A stretch of DNA of 64,000 nt from Deltaproteobacteria bacterium (GTDB lineage: Bacteria > Desulfobacterota > Syntrophia > Syntrophales > Smithellaceae): assembly GCA_022710585.1 (NCBI GenBank), contig JAKLGV010000004.1, positions 122,448 through 186,447 of the forward strand. Direction: 5' to 3'. The notes under the pieces are model-generated. The model saw only the letters and a list, made by a program, of their open reading frames with translations. It was not told the origin of the DNA and searched no databases. Position numbers and translations under genes: made by a program. Shown piece by piece: positions 1-8,209 of the stretch (the first letter of the stretch is position 1; each line of letters begins with the position of its first letter).

Positions 1-608
1 GCCTGCACGGCTTCCTTGGAAGGAAGTTTTTCGAGGTGGCCATATGTGCCGACGCGCTGAAACAAATTCGCGTGCTTGGGTTTTTCCAGCACTCTGGCAA
101 ATTCCATCTGGCCGACGAGCAGCAGGGTGAAAAGATTGCGGTCGTCATCCTGCATGTTCGTCAGCATCCGGATATCATCCAGAACGGAAGGCGGTATGAC
201 GTTGGCTTCATCAATAACAATAACAATTTTTTTGCCCTGATCGGCGGCTTCAAAAAGAAGACGGTTAAAGATTTCCAGAAGATCAACTTTCTTTTTCTCG
301 AGACACTGTTTTCCGGTGATCTGACCGATAATTTCTCTCAGCAGCTGTATGAAAGAAAGAGCGGGGTTGGTGATCAGGGCGACTTTGTATTTTTCCGGTT
401 CCAGCGAATCGATAATGACGCGAAGAGAGAGCGTCTTGCCAAGACCGACTTCACCGACAATAACGGTCAGACATTCATTGCCCTCTTTAATGGCGTAAAT
501 CGTTTCAGCGATAACATCTTCCATTGAAACGTGACAGTCCACATACATTGAAGCATCAGGAACGTTATCGAAGGGCGGTTTCACTAAATTCCAGTATTCG
601 CTATACAT
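1..608 (-). CDS. ExeA/GspA-type AAA+ ATPase, N-terminal part (cut by window edge)
   Basis: The minus strand reads open from an ATG at 608 to the window edge, giving about 202 residues that begin MYSEYWNLVKPPFDNVPD, the usual opening of ExeA/GspA ATPases. A Walker A motif (GEVGLGKT, near residue 53) and a Walker B motif (IVIVIDEAN, near residue 125) are intact, so it should bind and hydrolyse ATP. ExeA proteins in other bacteria work with ExeB in type II secretion or sit in transposon and pilus modules; which applies here cannot be told because the C-terminus is missing. A GGGAG ribosome site lies just before the ATG. It follows the helix-turn-helix gene by 27 bases, so the two are probably co-transcribed. 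Confidence 0.85.
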   Translation of the reverse strand, partial: MYSEYWNLVKPPFDNVPDASMYVDCHVSMEDVIAETIYAIKEGNECLTVIVGEVGLGKTLSLRVIIDSLEPEKYKVALITNPALSFIQLLREIIGQITGKQCLEKKKVDLLEIFNRLLFEAADQGKKIVIVIDEANVIPPSVLDDIRMLTNMQDDDRNLFTLLLVGQMEFARVLEKPKHANLFQRVGTYGHLEKLPSKEAVQ

Positions 609-635
609 CTGTCATCTCCCATTAAAAGGTTAATG

Positions 636-1283
636 TCACTTTTCATTGTTAAACTGAGCAAATTCAGACTCACTGCTCAGATATTCCAGAATATCTTCAA
701 GCAAAAATCGTCTCATTTTTCCCAATTTGTAGCTTTTCAGCTTGTTTTCGGAGACAATTTTCTGCAGGAAACTGCGGCTCACCTGGAGCATCTGGCAAAC
801 CTGAGCGGGAGCGAGCATCCTGACCAGCAAAGAATCTTTAAACCGGTAATTGAAGCAAAGCCGCCCATCAGGGGTTAATTTTATATCCAGAGCCGGGTCA
901 TTTTTGGCGCCGCTCAGGATTTCTTTTATATATTCCGATTCTTTTAATAAAGCGGATTGTTCTTTGGTCATCACGATGGAAATGACGGAAGCGCTATTAT
1001 CAGTGAATTCTTCAACAATTTTTTTATCACCCACGGTAGTGCTGCTTTCTGTTGCCATATCAGTCGGGATGGTTTCCGGAATGATTGTTTTGTTTAATTC
1101 CGTCTGCGCTGCGATGAATTCTGGTATTATCTGAGTACTCACTTCCCTATTTTTTTCAGCGACCGCTCTGCTGACCAGCGTTTCAGAAACATTTGCTTCA
1201 CTGGTTTCCGGCTGCGCAACGGTAACTTTGATTTCCGGCTGCGCATATTCTCTCCGCCGCCTTACTATGCAAATTTTTTCCAT
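636..1283 (-). CDS. Helix-turn-helix (excisionase/MerR-like) protein with long low-complexity N-terminus
   Basis: This 215-residue protein has two parts. Residues 1-110 are low in complexity, rich in Glu, Thr, Val and Ala, with an AQPE motif repeated near residues 14 and 24, and are probably disordered. Residues from about 155 form a winged-helix DNA-binding domain of the HTH_17/excisionase kind (PAQVCQMLQVSRSFLQKIV, then KLGKMRRFLLEDILEYL). An AGGAGC ribosome site precedes the ATG. It is the first gene of a probable two-gene unit with the ExeA-like ATPase. It could regulate its own unit through the palindromes upstream, but that is inference. Function unknown. Confidence 0.75.
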   Translation of the reverse strand: MEKICIVRRRREYAQPEIKVTVAQPETSEANVSETLVSRAVAEKNREVSTQIIPEFIAAQTELNKTIIPETIPTDMATESSTTVGDKKIVEEFTDNSASVISIVMTKEQSALLKESEYIKEILSGAKNDPALDIKLTPDGRLCFNYRFKDSLLVRMLAPAQVCQMLQVSRSFLQKIVSENKLKSYKLGKMRRFLLEDILEYLSSESEFAQFNNEK

Positions 1284-1380
1284 ATTGCTCCTGATAGTAC
1301 TGAAATGCAGAAAACACTAAAGGAAAAACTTATACCCCATTTTTCCCTGAAAAAACAAATTTAAAAAATCAAAAAAATAT

Positions 1381-1490
1381 TGTCAGCAGGCTGACATGTG
1401 ACTCCCAGTTTTCAGTCCTTTTCAAAGCTAATTTAGCTTATTTACTAAGTGAAATCAAGACAATTTTGCGATTCACCGTCTATTGACGGT
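1381..1490. promoter_or_regulatory. Cluster of three inverted repeats upstream of the HTH gene
   Basis: Three separate palindromes lie in the 242-base gap between the HTH gene and the ABC permease gene. They are TGTCAGC-AG-GCTGACA (1381-1396), AAGCTAA-T-TTAGCTT (1425-1439) and ACCGTC-TATT-GACGGT (1475-1490). None is followed by a T run, so they look more like operators than terminators. No promoter could be placed with confidence in this gap. Confidence 0.4.
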
Positions 1491-1525
1491 ACTCTGTTCA
1501 GGAAAATCATCACAATAGATTTTTT

Positions 1526-3220
1526 TTAATTTGAATCTAAAGCTTTTATTCCAAGATGTATCGGATAAATTGAAGCAACGATACAAAGAAGCATGGCGAT
1601 CATGAACGAAAAAACAATCCAGATCATCTGCAGGAAAGAAAGAGTCTGTCCCCGCAGATTGGCCATAATGATCTGATAAACCGGGCCGGCTTCCAGAATA
1701 ATCACGATCGCTGTGAGACCGAAACTTAAAATCATAAAAAGCAGTCCGCCGAAACTGGTGACAACATTGGTCGGATTCTCCGACTTGAAATCGGCATAAA
1801 CGGCTCCTAGTCCGATGCCCATGCCCACAATGGCCGGGACGAGGAAAAAAGTCGTGATGAACGAGAGAATCATCATCAGATGGGAAACGCCCAGGAGGAT
1901 ATTCGACGAAATAATGAGAATTTCAGCCAGGATGATCATCGGGATGTAATAAAGAAAAAACTTAATCCAAAGGAAACTTTTTGCCTGGACGGGTGCCGCC
2001 TGAACAATCCAGAAGGCTTCTCCCTCCATGCTGACGGCGGGAAAAACAAACCGGGCCGATATGGCGGAAAGCACGGAGGCGGCCAGTCCGATGTTCAAAA
2101 AAGAAAACAAATTCTGAAGATAAACAGTTTTAATGGGTGAACTTTCCAGAGGCAAAACAGAAAAATTATAGATGTAAATGACAATTAATGCCGCCATTAA
2201 AAATAATTGAGGCCACTGAGACGAATCTCTGAAAAAAGTCCTGATTTCTTTCACGGCGAAAGCCTTTGTTTCCCGCGGAAGAAAATTCAGAAAAGTTTCC
2301 CAGCCGAACTCTTTGTATTTCAGAGGAGCAAATAAACGCTGGGGGGTTGTTTGTGATTTGGAAAAGCCGTTAAAATATATTTTTTGAGCGAAAAAAATAT
2401 TTAACATCACCAGCATTACGGAAAAGGTTACAGTAAGCCCCAAATTCAGCAGGTAATTCCAGGCCTCATCGCGGAGCGCGTTTCTGATCGCGTCGGATAC
2501 CCACGTGGTGGGCAAAAGCGGTGCGTCCGGCGTCTGCATCGACTGGAAATAAACGACGACCGAAGCAAAGCTGTCCGGACTGACCAGTTGTTCCGGCCGG
2601 GTCAGACGAAGAACAAAAATAAGGCCAATCGCCATCACCGCGCCCAGAATAATAAGCACGGTTCTGATCCGTCCGGCCGGCAGTATCTGAGCGCCGAATA
2701 AAACCAGCGTGCCGCTGAAAGCGGAAGCGATGATGCACATAAAAATCATCGCGAGAAAGAAAATCGGATAATAAACGACATTGGCCTTGAAAACCAGTCC
2801 ATAGGATAAAAAGATGGGGATGCTGAAAGCGAGAATCATCCAGGAACTATCGAAAGTGCTGAGGATCCAGCGCGATAAAAAGATATCTTTTGACGAGACG
2901 GGTAGGGAATGCAGCAGAGGCAGGTCATAGCTCAGGTAAAGATGCGTCAGGCAGTTGATAATGTTGCTGAAAAGGATCATCGTGAAAAAAATGATGATGA
3001 TCATGGACAAAAGCTTCATGGCGAGAATGTCGCCGAAATCCTGCACATTATGAAAATAGGATAAGACGCGATACGAAACAATAAAAATGCCGATCCAGAA
3101 AAGAATGCCGATCGTGCCGAACATCACCATGCGCGCCCAGTGATTTTTCTTGTCTCCCTGACTCAAGCTGTTGACAGAGGAAGATACGCGCGGCCGCAGT
3201 AGAAAAAAAATAGTGCTCAT
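1526..3220 (-). CDS. ABC-2 type exporter, large membrane subunit
   Basis: A 564-residue integral membrane protein with roughly 12 hydrophobic segments spread along its length, starting near residue 30. It overlaps by 4 bases with the ATPase gene upstream, so the two should form one ABC exporter in the inner membrane. There is no recognisable solute-binding protein, which fits export rather than uptake. The length, with an extra hydrophobic half compared with typical 250-370 residue ABC-2 permeases, suggests a fused or full-length permease of the putative ABC exporter type. The substrate cannot be inferred from sequence. Confidence 0.75.
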   Translation of the reverse strand: MSTIFFLLRPRVSSSVNSLSQGDKKNHWARMVMFGTIGILFWIGIFIVSYRVLSYFHNVQDFGDILAMKLLSMIIIIFFTMILFSNIINCLTHLYLSYDLPLLHSLPVSSKDIFLSRWILSTFDSSWMILAFSIPIFLSYGLVFKANVVYYPIFFLAMIFMCIIASAFSGTLVLFGAQILPAGRIRTVLIILGAVMAIGLIFVLRLTRPEQLVSPDSFASVVVYFQSMQTPDAPLLPTTWVSDAIRNALRDEAWNYLLNLGLTVTFSVMLVMLNIFFAQKIYFNGFSKSQTTPQRLFAPLKYKEFGWETFLNFLPRETKAFAVKEIRTFFRDSSQWPQLFLMAALIVIYIYNFSVLPLESSPIKTVYLQNLFSFLNIGLAASVLSAISARFVFPAVSMEGEAFWIVQAAPVQAKSFLWIKFFLYYIPMIILAEILIISSNILLGVSHLMMILSFITTFFLVPAIVGMGIGLGAVYADFKSENPTNVVTSFGGLLFMILSFGLTAIVIILEAGPVYQIIMANLRGQTLSFLQMIWIVFSFMIAMLLCIVASIYPIHLGIKALDSN

Positions 3221-3951
3221 ATAAAAGTATTTTCTTTGATAATGGTCAGAAACACTTCCTCGAGTCTGGCTTCGCCGAGTTTTGCGATGCTCTTTAACTC
3301 CTCAAGGCTGCCTTCCGCCAGCAGTGAGCCTTTATGAATCAGACCGATACGGTGGCACAGATCTTCGGCGATACTGAGCGTGTGAGTCGAAACAAAAATG
3401 GTTGTTTTGCCGGCCGCGAGCGCCTTAAAAATATCTTTCACCATATGAACGGCTTCCGGATCCAGCCCGACCATCGGTTCATCGATAATCAAGATCTTCG
3501 GCTCATGCAAAAGAGCGGCGGCAATAATCAATCTCTGCTTCATTCCGTGTGAATAGGCTTCAATCAATTCATCCGACCAGTCCCAGAGAGCGAACTGCTG
3601 CAGGAGGTTTTTCGCTTTTTGCGGAAACACATCAGGGTTTACATCATATAAATCAGCTGAAAATTTTAAAAATTCCATTCCGGTGAGTTTCTGATATAAA
3701 AATGGCCTGTCGGGAACAAAACCGATCATTTTTTTCGCTTCCACCGGGTTTCGGGCCATGTCCAATCCTCCGATAAAAATACTGCCGGATGTCGGCGAGA
3801 GGACTCCACCCATCATGCGGATCGTTGTCGTTTTTCCGGCGCCGTTGGGTCCGATAAAACCATAAATTTCACCGGCTCTGACATGCAAAGTCAGTTTGTT
3901 GACGGCGATGGTGGTTCCATAATCCTTTGTCAGTTCATTAATTTGAATCAT
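3217..3951 (-). CDS. ABC transporter ATP-binding protein (ABC-2 exporter type)
   Basis: A complete 244-residue nucleotide-binding subunit. It shows Walker A GPNGAGKTTT at residues 34-43, a signature loop of the YSHGMKQRL type near residue 135, Walker B ILIIDEP followed by the D-loop GLD near 155-165, and the H-loop STHT. The SHGMKQ form of the signature is common in drug- and lipid-type ABC-2 exporters. It overlaps 4 bases with the transglutaminase gene upstream and 4 bases with the permease gene downstream, so the three genes are translationally coupled. Confidence 0.9.
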   Translation of the reverse strand: MIQINELTKDYGTTIAVNKLTLHVRAGEIYGFIGPNGAGKTTTIRMMGGVLSPTSGSIFIGGLDMARNPVEAKKMIGFVPDRPFLYQKLTGMEFLKFSADLYDVNPDVFPQKAKNLLQQFALWDWSDELIEAYSHGMKQRLIIAAALLHEPKILIIDEPMVGLDPEAVHMVKDIFKALAAGKTTIFVSTHTLSIAEDLCHRIGLIHKGSLLAEGSLEELKSIAKLGEARLEEVFLTIIKENTFI

Positions 3952-5411
3952 CTTTTTTGCTCCAGGACCTCCAGTTTCAGTTTGCCGATGACGCCCATGA
4001 GATTAAGCTGCCGGTCCGTTTCTCCCCGGATGAGCCGGATGTGAGTCACATCAGCCGGCACCTGGTTGAAGACCGCGTCGGCGGTAATCCACCTGTCCAG
4101 GTAGAAAACACACCAGGCATGATAATAAAATCGTCCCCGCAGATAAACCAGACCGGCTTCCGATTGCGCCGGTATTCCGGCCGCCCGCAATAAGGCCACG
4201 GAAAGAACCGCATGTTCGTTGCAATCGCCGGTTTTGTTTTTCAGGACTTCCAGCGCGTCGGGAACGGACAGGGTCGGTCTTTTTTCAATATGACGATTGA
4301 CCCAGGCGATAATTTTTCGCGCTTTCTGCTCGGCGGAGTCTGTCGGCTGGATGATTTCATGTAGTTGGTTTCTGATTTGATGATCCTGGGATTGGATCAG
4401 GAAAGAAGGTTTTAGATATAAAACGACGTTAGCAGGAAATTCTTTGTGGCTGATGGCGGAAAACGGGATATCCTCCTTTGTGATCGTGAGAATATCCTGT
4501 TGATATATTTGCCTGCCGCCCTTCAGGGACAGCTCATCGATGAGGCCATGGAGTTTTACGCTGAGCCCTTTGAGCTTTTCCTTGTCATCGATCTGAACAT
4601 TAGACGGAATAGAAGCCAGTTCAGTCACATCCAGACTTGCCGTCTGATCCATGCCGCCGAGCGCTTTTTCTTTGGTGGTTTTTTCCATGGAAAGACCCAT
4701 GATCCCGGTTTCTTTGAGCACCTGACTGTCTTTATCCAGCCAGGCGCAATTTTGCGCCCCCATCAAATCGGCGCAGTATTTTTTTGTTAAGACACGCTTG
4801 CCCATCACCGGAATGATTTCATCGGCATGCCTCGTCACCCGGATGGGCCGAATCGACATGGTGGAGGGATCGAATAGGCTGAACGTGCGGGTCGTTTCCT
4901 TATCCAGATTATTTTGAAAGGCGGCTTCATAAATGCTGCCGCCGAGATGGGGAATTTCCTGAAGAGGAATTTCAATTTTTTCCTGTTTGTCCGGCAACCC
5001 GGTCAATAAAATCAGTTGATGGCCCGCCACATGGCCACGGGCCTGAAAACTGAACAGGCTGGAATTGAGCTTAAAATCAAATGACGAAAGCGTCATATCT
5101 GGGTTTAAGTCACCTTCGGTTATAATATGTAGCGCCTGGGTTACGCCCATCATATTGATTTCCATCCTCACGTTCTCATTAAAGTGAAATTTGTCGTCTT
5201 TTTTCTCCAGCGTACGGTGAATGAATCCGATTTTTCTGTCGTTTTGAAATATATTCATCCATACATCCTGAGGCTGCTGTGAATTCGCAACTTGCGCCTG
5301 AATCACCGGTTCATGATTTTTTTGAAAAACATCGAGACGGATTAAAAGGAGGGCGGAAAAGATGATCGCTGATCCTACGCCCAAGACAACGCTCCATTTG
5401 ATTTTCTGCAT
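3948..5411 (-). CDS. Membrane-anchored transglutaminase-like protein
   Basis: A protein of about 487 residues from the preferred start at 5411 (MQKIKWSVVLGVG). A longer reading from 5465 exists but has no ribosome site. An N-terminal hydrophobic segment should act as signal or anchor, putting the rest outside the inner membrane. The middle has no recognised domain. Towards the C-terminus a transglutaminase-like core is clear: TGDCNEHAVL carries the Cys, FYYHAWC the His and WITADAVF the Asp of the catalytic triad. Family members act as proteases or cross-linkers, or are adapters. As first gene of an operon with an ABC exporter it may process or assist the exported substrate, which is inference. 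Confidence 0.8.
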   Translation of the reverse strand: MQKIKWSVVLGVGSAIIFSALLLIRLDVFQKNHEPVIQAQVANSQQPQDVWMNIFQNDRKIGFIHRTLEKKDDKFHFNENVRMEINMMGVTQALHIITEGDLNPDMTLSSFDFKLNSSLFSFQARGHVAGHQLILLTGLPDKQEKIEIPLQEIPHLGGSIYEAAFQNNLDKETTRTFSLFDPSTMSIRPIRVTRHADEIIPVMGKRVLTKKYCADLMGAQNCAWLDKDSQVLKETGIMGLSMEKTTKEKALGGMDQTASLDVTELASIPSNVQIDDKEKLKGLSVKLHGLIDELSLKGGRQIYQQDILTITKEDIPFSAISHKEFPANVVLYLKPSFLIQSQDHQIRNQLHEIIQPTDSAEQKARKIIAWVNRHIEKRPTLSVPDALEVLKNKTGDCNEHAVLSVALLRAAGIPAQSEAGLVYLRGRFYYHAWCVFYLDRWITADAVFNQVPADVTHIRLIRGETDRQLNLMGVIGKLKLEVLEQKR

Positions 5412-5509
5412 AAAAAGACGGCCCTGAAAAATCGTAATTATTACTGAATAATATACATATTCCATGCGTCGTATGCAACAGTAAACATAGAATAATTTTC
5501 ACTTGTTTT

Positions 5510-5537
5510 TGTATAAAAATTAAAGATTTATTGACAA
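5510..5537 (-). promoter_or_regulatory. Candidate sigma-70 promoter for the transglutaminase/ABC operon
   Basis: On the minus strand TTGTCA (5532-5537) and TATACA (5510-5515) are separated by 16 bases, about 100 bases upstream of the preferred transglutaminase start. The -35 box overlaps that of the opposite promoter serving psd. Confidence 0.5.
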
Positions 5538-5559
5538 GCGTAGTCAATTGATATATCAG
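5531..5559 (+). promoter_or_regulatory. Candidate sigma-70 promoter for psd-pssA
   Basis: TTGACA (5531-5536) is a perfect -35 box. TATCAG (5554-5559) follows after 17 bases and matches the -10 consensus at four positions. It lies about 95 bases upstream of psd, with AT-rich sequence between. Confidence 0.5.
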
Positions 5560-5655
5560 AATAAATCATTTTGTGGGCGACCATCAAATGATAAATTTTT
5601 TATAATTTTTTGTCTTATTAACTTATTGATTGTTCTTAAGAAAAGATAAATCTTT

Positions 5656-6300
5656 ATGAAACACGACAGTATTATCGCCTCTGAAGGTTACCCCTTTATT
5701 GCTCTATCCCTTATCATTACAGTTTTCATTGCCATTCTGGGCAGAAACTGCTGGCTCATGGGCTTTTTTGCTCTGCTGACCTTTTTCATCATCTGGTTTT
5801 TCCGCAATCCGGAAAGATATTTCCAGGAAGAAGAGAAGGTCTTAATCTCTCCAGCGGACGGCAAGGTCATCAAGATAGAAAATACTGCGGTCAATGGGAC
5901 CATTTCAGGGAAATTTAAGAAAATCAGCATTTTTATGAATGTTTTTAACGTTCATGTGAATCGCGCGCCTTATGCCGGCACAGTCGAGACAATTCATTAC
6001 CACGAAGGCAAGTTTTTATCGGCCAATTTGGATAAAGCTTCCTCGGATAATGAACGTAATGAAATCATGATCCGCACTGCGGATGGACGAATCATCTGGA
6101 CCGTTCAGATTGCCGGCCTGATCGCCCGCCGCATCGTTTGCTGGGTTCAGCCGGGCGACCGTATCGGAAAAGGCGAAAGATTCGGCTTGATTCGTTTCGG
6201 CTCCCGGGTGGATGTCTATTTGCCGGAGGATTCAAAAATCTCAGTCAAACTCAACGATAAAGTCACAGCAGGCCAGACCATTCTCGGTTATTTGTCATGA
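5656..6300 (+). CDS. psd: Phosphatidylserine decarboxylase, short (PSD-A) type
   Basis: Removes CO2 from phosphatidylserine to give phosphatidylethanolamine at the inner membrane. The 214-residue protein has two N-terminal hydrophobic stretches, then the family motifs FFRNPER, SPADGKV, NVHVNRAPY and SDNERN. The self-cleavage site is the RFGSRVD motif: cleavage between Gly182 and Ser183 would leave a 32-residue alpha chain with an N-terminal pyruvoyl group. The length fits the short bacterial/archaeal form rather than the roughly 300-residue E. coli enzyme. It overlaps pssA by 4 bases, and pssA makes its substrate. Confidence 0.95.
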   Translation: MKHDSIIASEGYPFIALSLIITVFIAILGRNCWLMGFFALLTFFIIWFFRNPERYFQEEEKVLISPADGKVIKIENTAVNGTISGKFKKISIFMNVFNVHVNRAPYAGTVETIHYHEGKFLSANLDKASSDNERNEIMIRTADGRIIWTVQIAGLIARRIVCWVQPGDRIGKGERFGLIRFGSRVDVYLPEDSKISVKLNDKVTAGQTILGYLS

Positions 6301-7073
6301 ATATGAATAATGTTCCTCAGCGTACCCGTATGAAAAAAGGCATCTATATTTTGCCGAATTTATTCACCTCGGCCAGCCTGTTTTGCGGCTTCTATTCCAT
6401 GATCGCTTCATTTAAAGAGAATTTTGTTCCCGCTGCCATCGCGATTCTTGTGTCTGTCATTTTCGATGGACTGGATGGCCGTGTCGCGCGCCTGACCAAT
6501 ACAACCAGTAAATTCGGCGCGGAATATGATTCGCTGGCGGATGTGATATCTTTCGGCATCGCACCTGCGCTTTTGGCTTACAGCTGGTCTTTGTCCATTT
6601 ACGGAAAATGGGGCTGGATCGTTTCGTTTTTGTTTGTGCTCTGCGGCGCCCTCAGATTGGCCCGCTTCAACATCCAGATCGGCATCATTGAAAGCAGTGT
6701 GTTTAACGGCCTGCCGATTCCAGCCGCGGCTTCCGTTGTGGCAACGACCGTCATTTTCTTCGATGAAGTCGGCGCTGAAGGCGCGTTTCATAATGAATTT
6801 ATCATGGTCTTCGTTCTTATTTTATCCCTGTTGATGGTCAGCAGCATCAAGTTTTACAGCTTTAAGGATATGAAGCTGTTGAAGCGTTCGCCGTTTATCA
6901 TTTTTTTCCTGCTGACGGTTTTGCTGATTGTTATTTTTCACTGGCCGCAAATCATGCTTTTCGTGATTATGCTCGGTTATGCGATCTCGGGTCCGATCTG
7001 GTGGGTGTTAAAATTTTTCACCAAGAATAAATCCACGGAGAATCCTCCCGCTTCAACGGATCAGATGCCGTGA
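6297..7073 (+). CDS. pssA: CDP-diacylglycerol-serine O-phosphatidyltransferase
   Basis: Joins CDP-diacylglycerol and serine to make phosphatidylserine, the substrate of the Psd enzyme encoded just upstream. The 258-residue membrane protein has the CDP-alcohol phosphatidyltransferase signature: Asp57-Gly-x2-Gly-x2-Ala-Arg, then Gly, Asp78 and Asp82, in segment DGLDGRVAR...GAEYDSLAD. About six to eight further hydrophobic helices follow. The ATG overlaps the psd stop codon, a sign of coupled translation. The hydrophilic tail after residue 240 is not conserved in the family. Confidence 0.95.
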   Translation: MNMNNVPQRTRMKKGIYILPNLFTSASLFCGFYSMIASFKENFVPAAIAILVSVIFDGLDGRVARLTNTTSKFGAEYDSLADVISFGIAPALLAYSWSLSIYGKWGWIVSFLFVLCGALRLARFNIQIGIIESSVFNGLPIPAAASVVATTVIFFDEVGAEGAFHNEFIMVFVLILSLLMVSSIKFYSFKDMKLLKRSPFIIFFLLTVLLIVIFHWPQIMLFVIMLGYAISGPIWWVLKFFTKNKSTENPPASTDQMP

Positions 7074-7088
7074 TGATCTTGAAATAGT

Positions 7089-7655
7089 ATGAGAATAACC
7101 GGAGGTGAGGTAAAAGGCAGGACGCTGCGTTTTCCTTCAGAATCGAGAGAAAGACCGACATCCGACTTTTTAAGGGAAGCGCTGTTTAATTTGCTGGATT
7201 CGCAGCAGGATAAAAGATTTCTCGATCTTTTCGCGGGGTCGGGCAGTGTGGGACTGGAGGCGGCCAGCCGCGGCGCTCAAGAAGTTTATTTCCTGGAAAA
7301 GAACGCAAAGCTCGCGGCCGTTATTGAAAAAAACATTCATGAATGCCGCTTTGACGGGAAATGTCAGGTCGTGATTAATGATGTTGAGAAAGGATTGAGC
7401 AGGCTATTCAATAAACAATGCGTCTTTGACATTATTTTTGCCGATCCTCCCTATAACAGGAATCTGGCCGCAAAAACGCTGGAGCTTTTAAGTCAATACC
7501 CGGTATATGCCGGGGACAGTGTCATTGTCATGCAGCATTCGGTTAAGGAAAATGTTACTGATTTTAAAGGGGCTCGTATTCATCTGGTCGATCAGAGAAA
7601 ATATGGGGAGAATGTCCTGACTTTTTTTAAATGGAGAAAAGATGATGCCGGATAA
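7089..7655 (+). CDS. rsmD: 16S rRNA (guanine966-N2)-methyltransferase
   Basis: Methylates guanine 966 of 16S rRNA during 30S assembly. The 188-residue protein starts with MRITGGEVKGRTL, typical of RsmD, has the SAM-binding loop DLFAGSGSVGLEA at residues 46-58 and the N-methyltransferase motif IV DPPYN at 119-123. Its 3' end overlaps the coaD start by 14 bases; rsmD-coaD pairs are common in bacteria, which supports both calls. Confidence 0.95.
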   Translation: MRITGGEVKGRTLRFPSESRERPTSDFLREALFNLLDSQQDKRFLDLFAGSGSVGLEAASRGAQEVYFLEKNAKLAAVIEKNIHECRFDGKCQVVINDVEKGLSRLFNKQCVFDIIFADPPYNRNLAAKTLELLSQYPVYAGDSVIVMQHSVKENVTDFKGARIHLVDQRKYGENVLTFFKWRKDDAG

Positions 7656-8154
7656 TTTTACAAAAAGAATCGCGATTTACCCTGGTTCCTTTGACCCGAT
7701 CACCAACGGTCATGTGGACATTATCAAAAGAGCGGCGAGAATGTTTGACGAAGTCATTGTTCTGATCGCTTTTAATCCCAACAAAGTATATCTTTTTTCG
7801 GTTGAAGAAAGAATGGAAATGATCCGGGAAATTTTCAAAGACGTCTCGGAAATCAGAGTCGATTGCTACTCTGGTCTTCTGGTGGATTACATGAAAATGA
7901 GCGGGGCCAATATTATCCTGCGCGGCATGCGGGCGCTGTCCGATTTTGAATATGAATTTCAGATGGCGCTGATGAATCGCCGCCAGACCAAAAACATCGA
8001 GACGGTATTTCTGATGAGCGGGTTCAAATGGTTTTACACCAGTTCGAAACTGATTAAGGAAGTGGTCGGCCTCGGCGGATCCGTCAAGGGACTGGTGCCG
8101 GATAACGTTCATCAAAAGCTGCTGGAAAAATATGGCGCGGGCAACAGAGGTTAG
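7642..8154 (+). CDS. coaD: Phosphopantetheine adenylyltransferase
   Basis: Transfers AMP from ATP to 4'-phosphopantetheine, the penultimate step of coenzyme A synthesis. The 170-residue protein has the nucleotidyltransferase motif GSFDPITNGH at residues 15-24, the LRGMRALSDFEYEFQMA segment that binds phosphopantetheine, and the C-terminal SSKLIKEV motif of the family (usual ISSTxVKE). Two adjacent ATGs (7642, 7645) share a GGAGA ribosome site inside the rsmD end; either could be used. Confidence 0.95.
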   Translation: MMPDNFTKRIAIYPGSFDPITNGHVDIIKRAARMFDEVIVLIAFNPNKVYLFSVEERMEMIREIFKDVSEIRVDCYSGLLVDYMKMSGANIILRGMRALSDFEYEFQMALMNRRQTKNIETVFLMSGFKWFYTSSKLIKEVVGLGGSVKGLVPDNVHQKLLEKYGAGNRG

Positions 8155-8209
8155 TTTATTTAAAGATATAATCGGTGTTTCAACATTTTAGGATCAGGAG
8201 CAAAGATTA

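Noticed and set aside
36..527. Plus-strand open frame of 163 residues
   Set aside because: It is antisense to the ExeA-like ATPase, whose Walker motifs and family start are clear on the minus strand.
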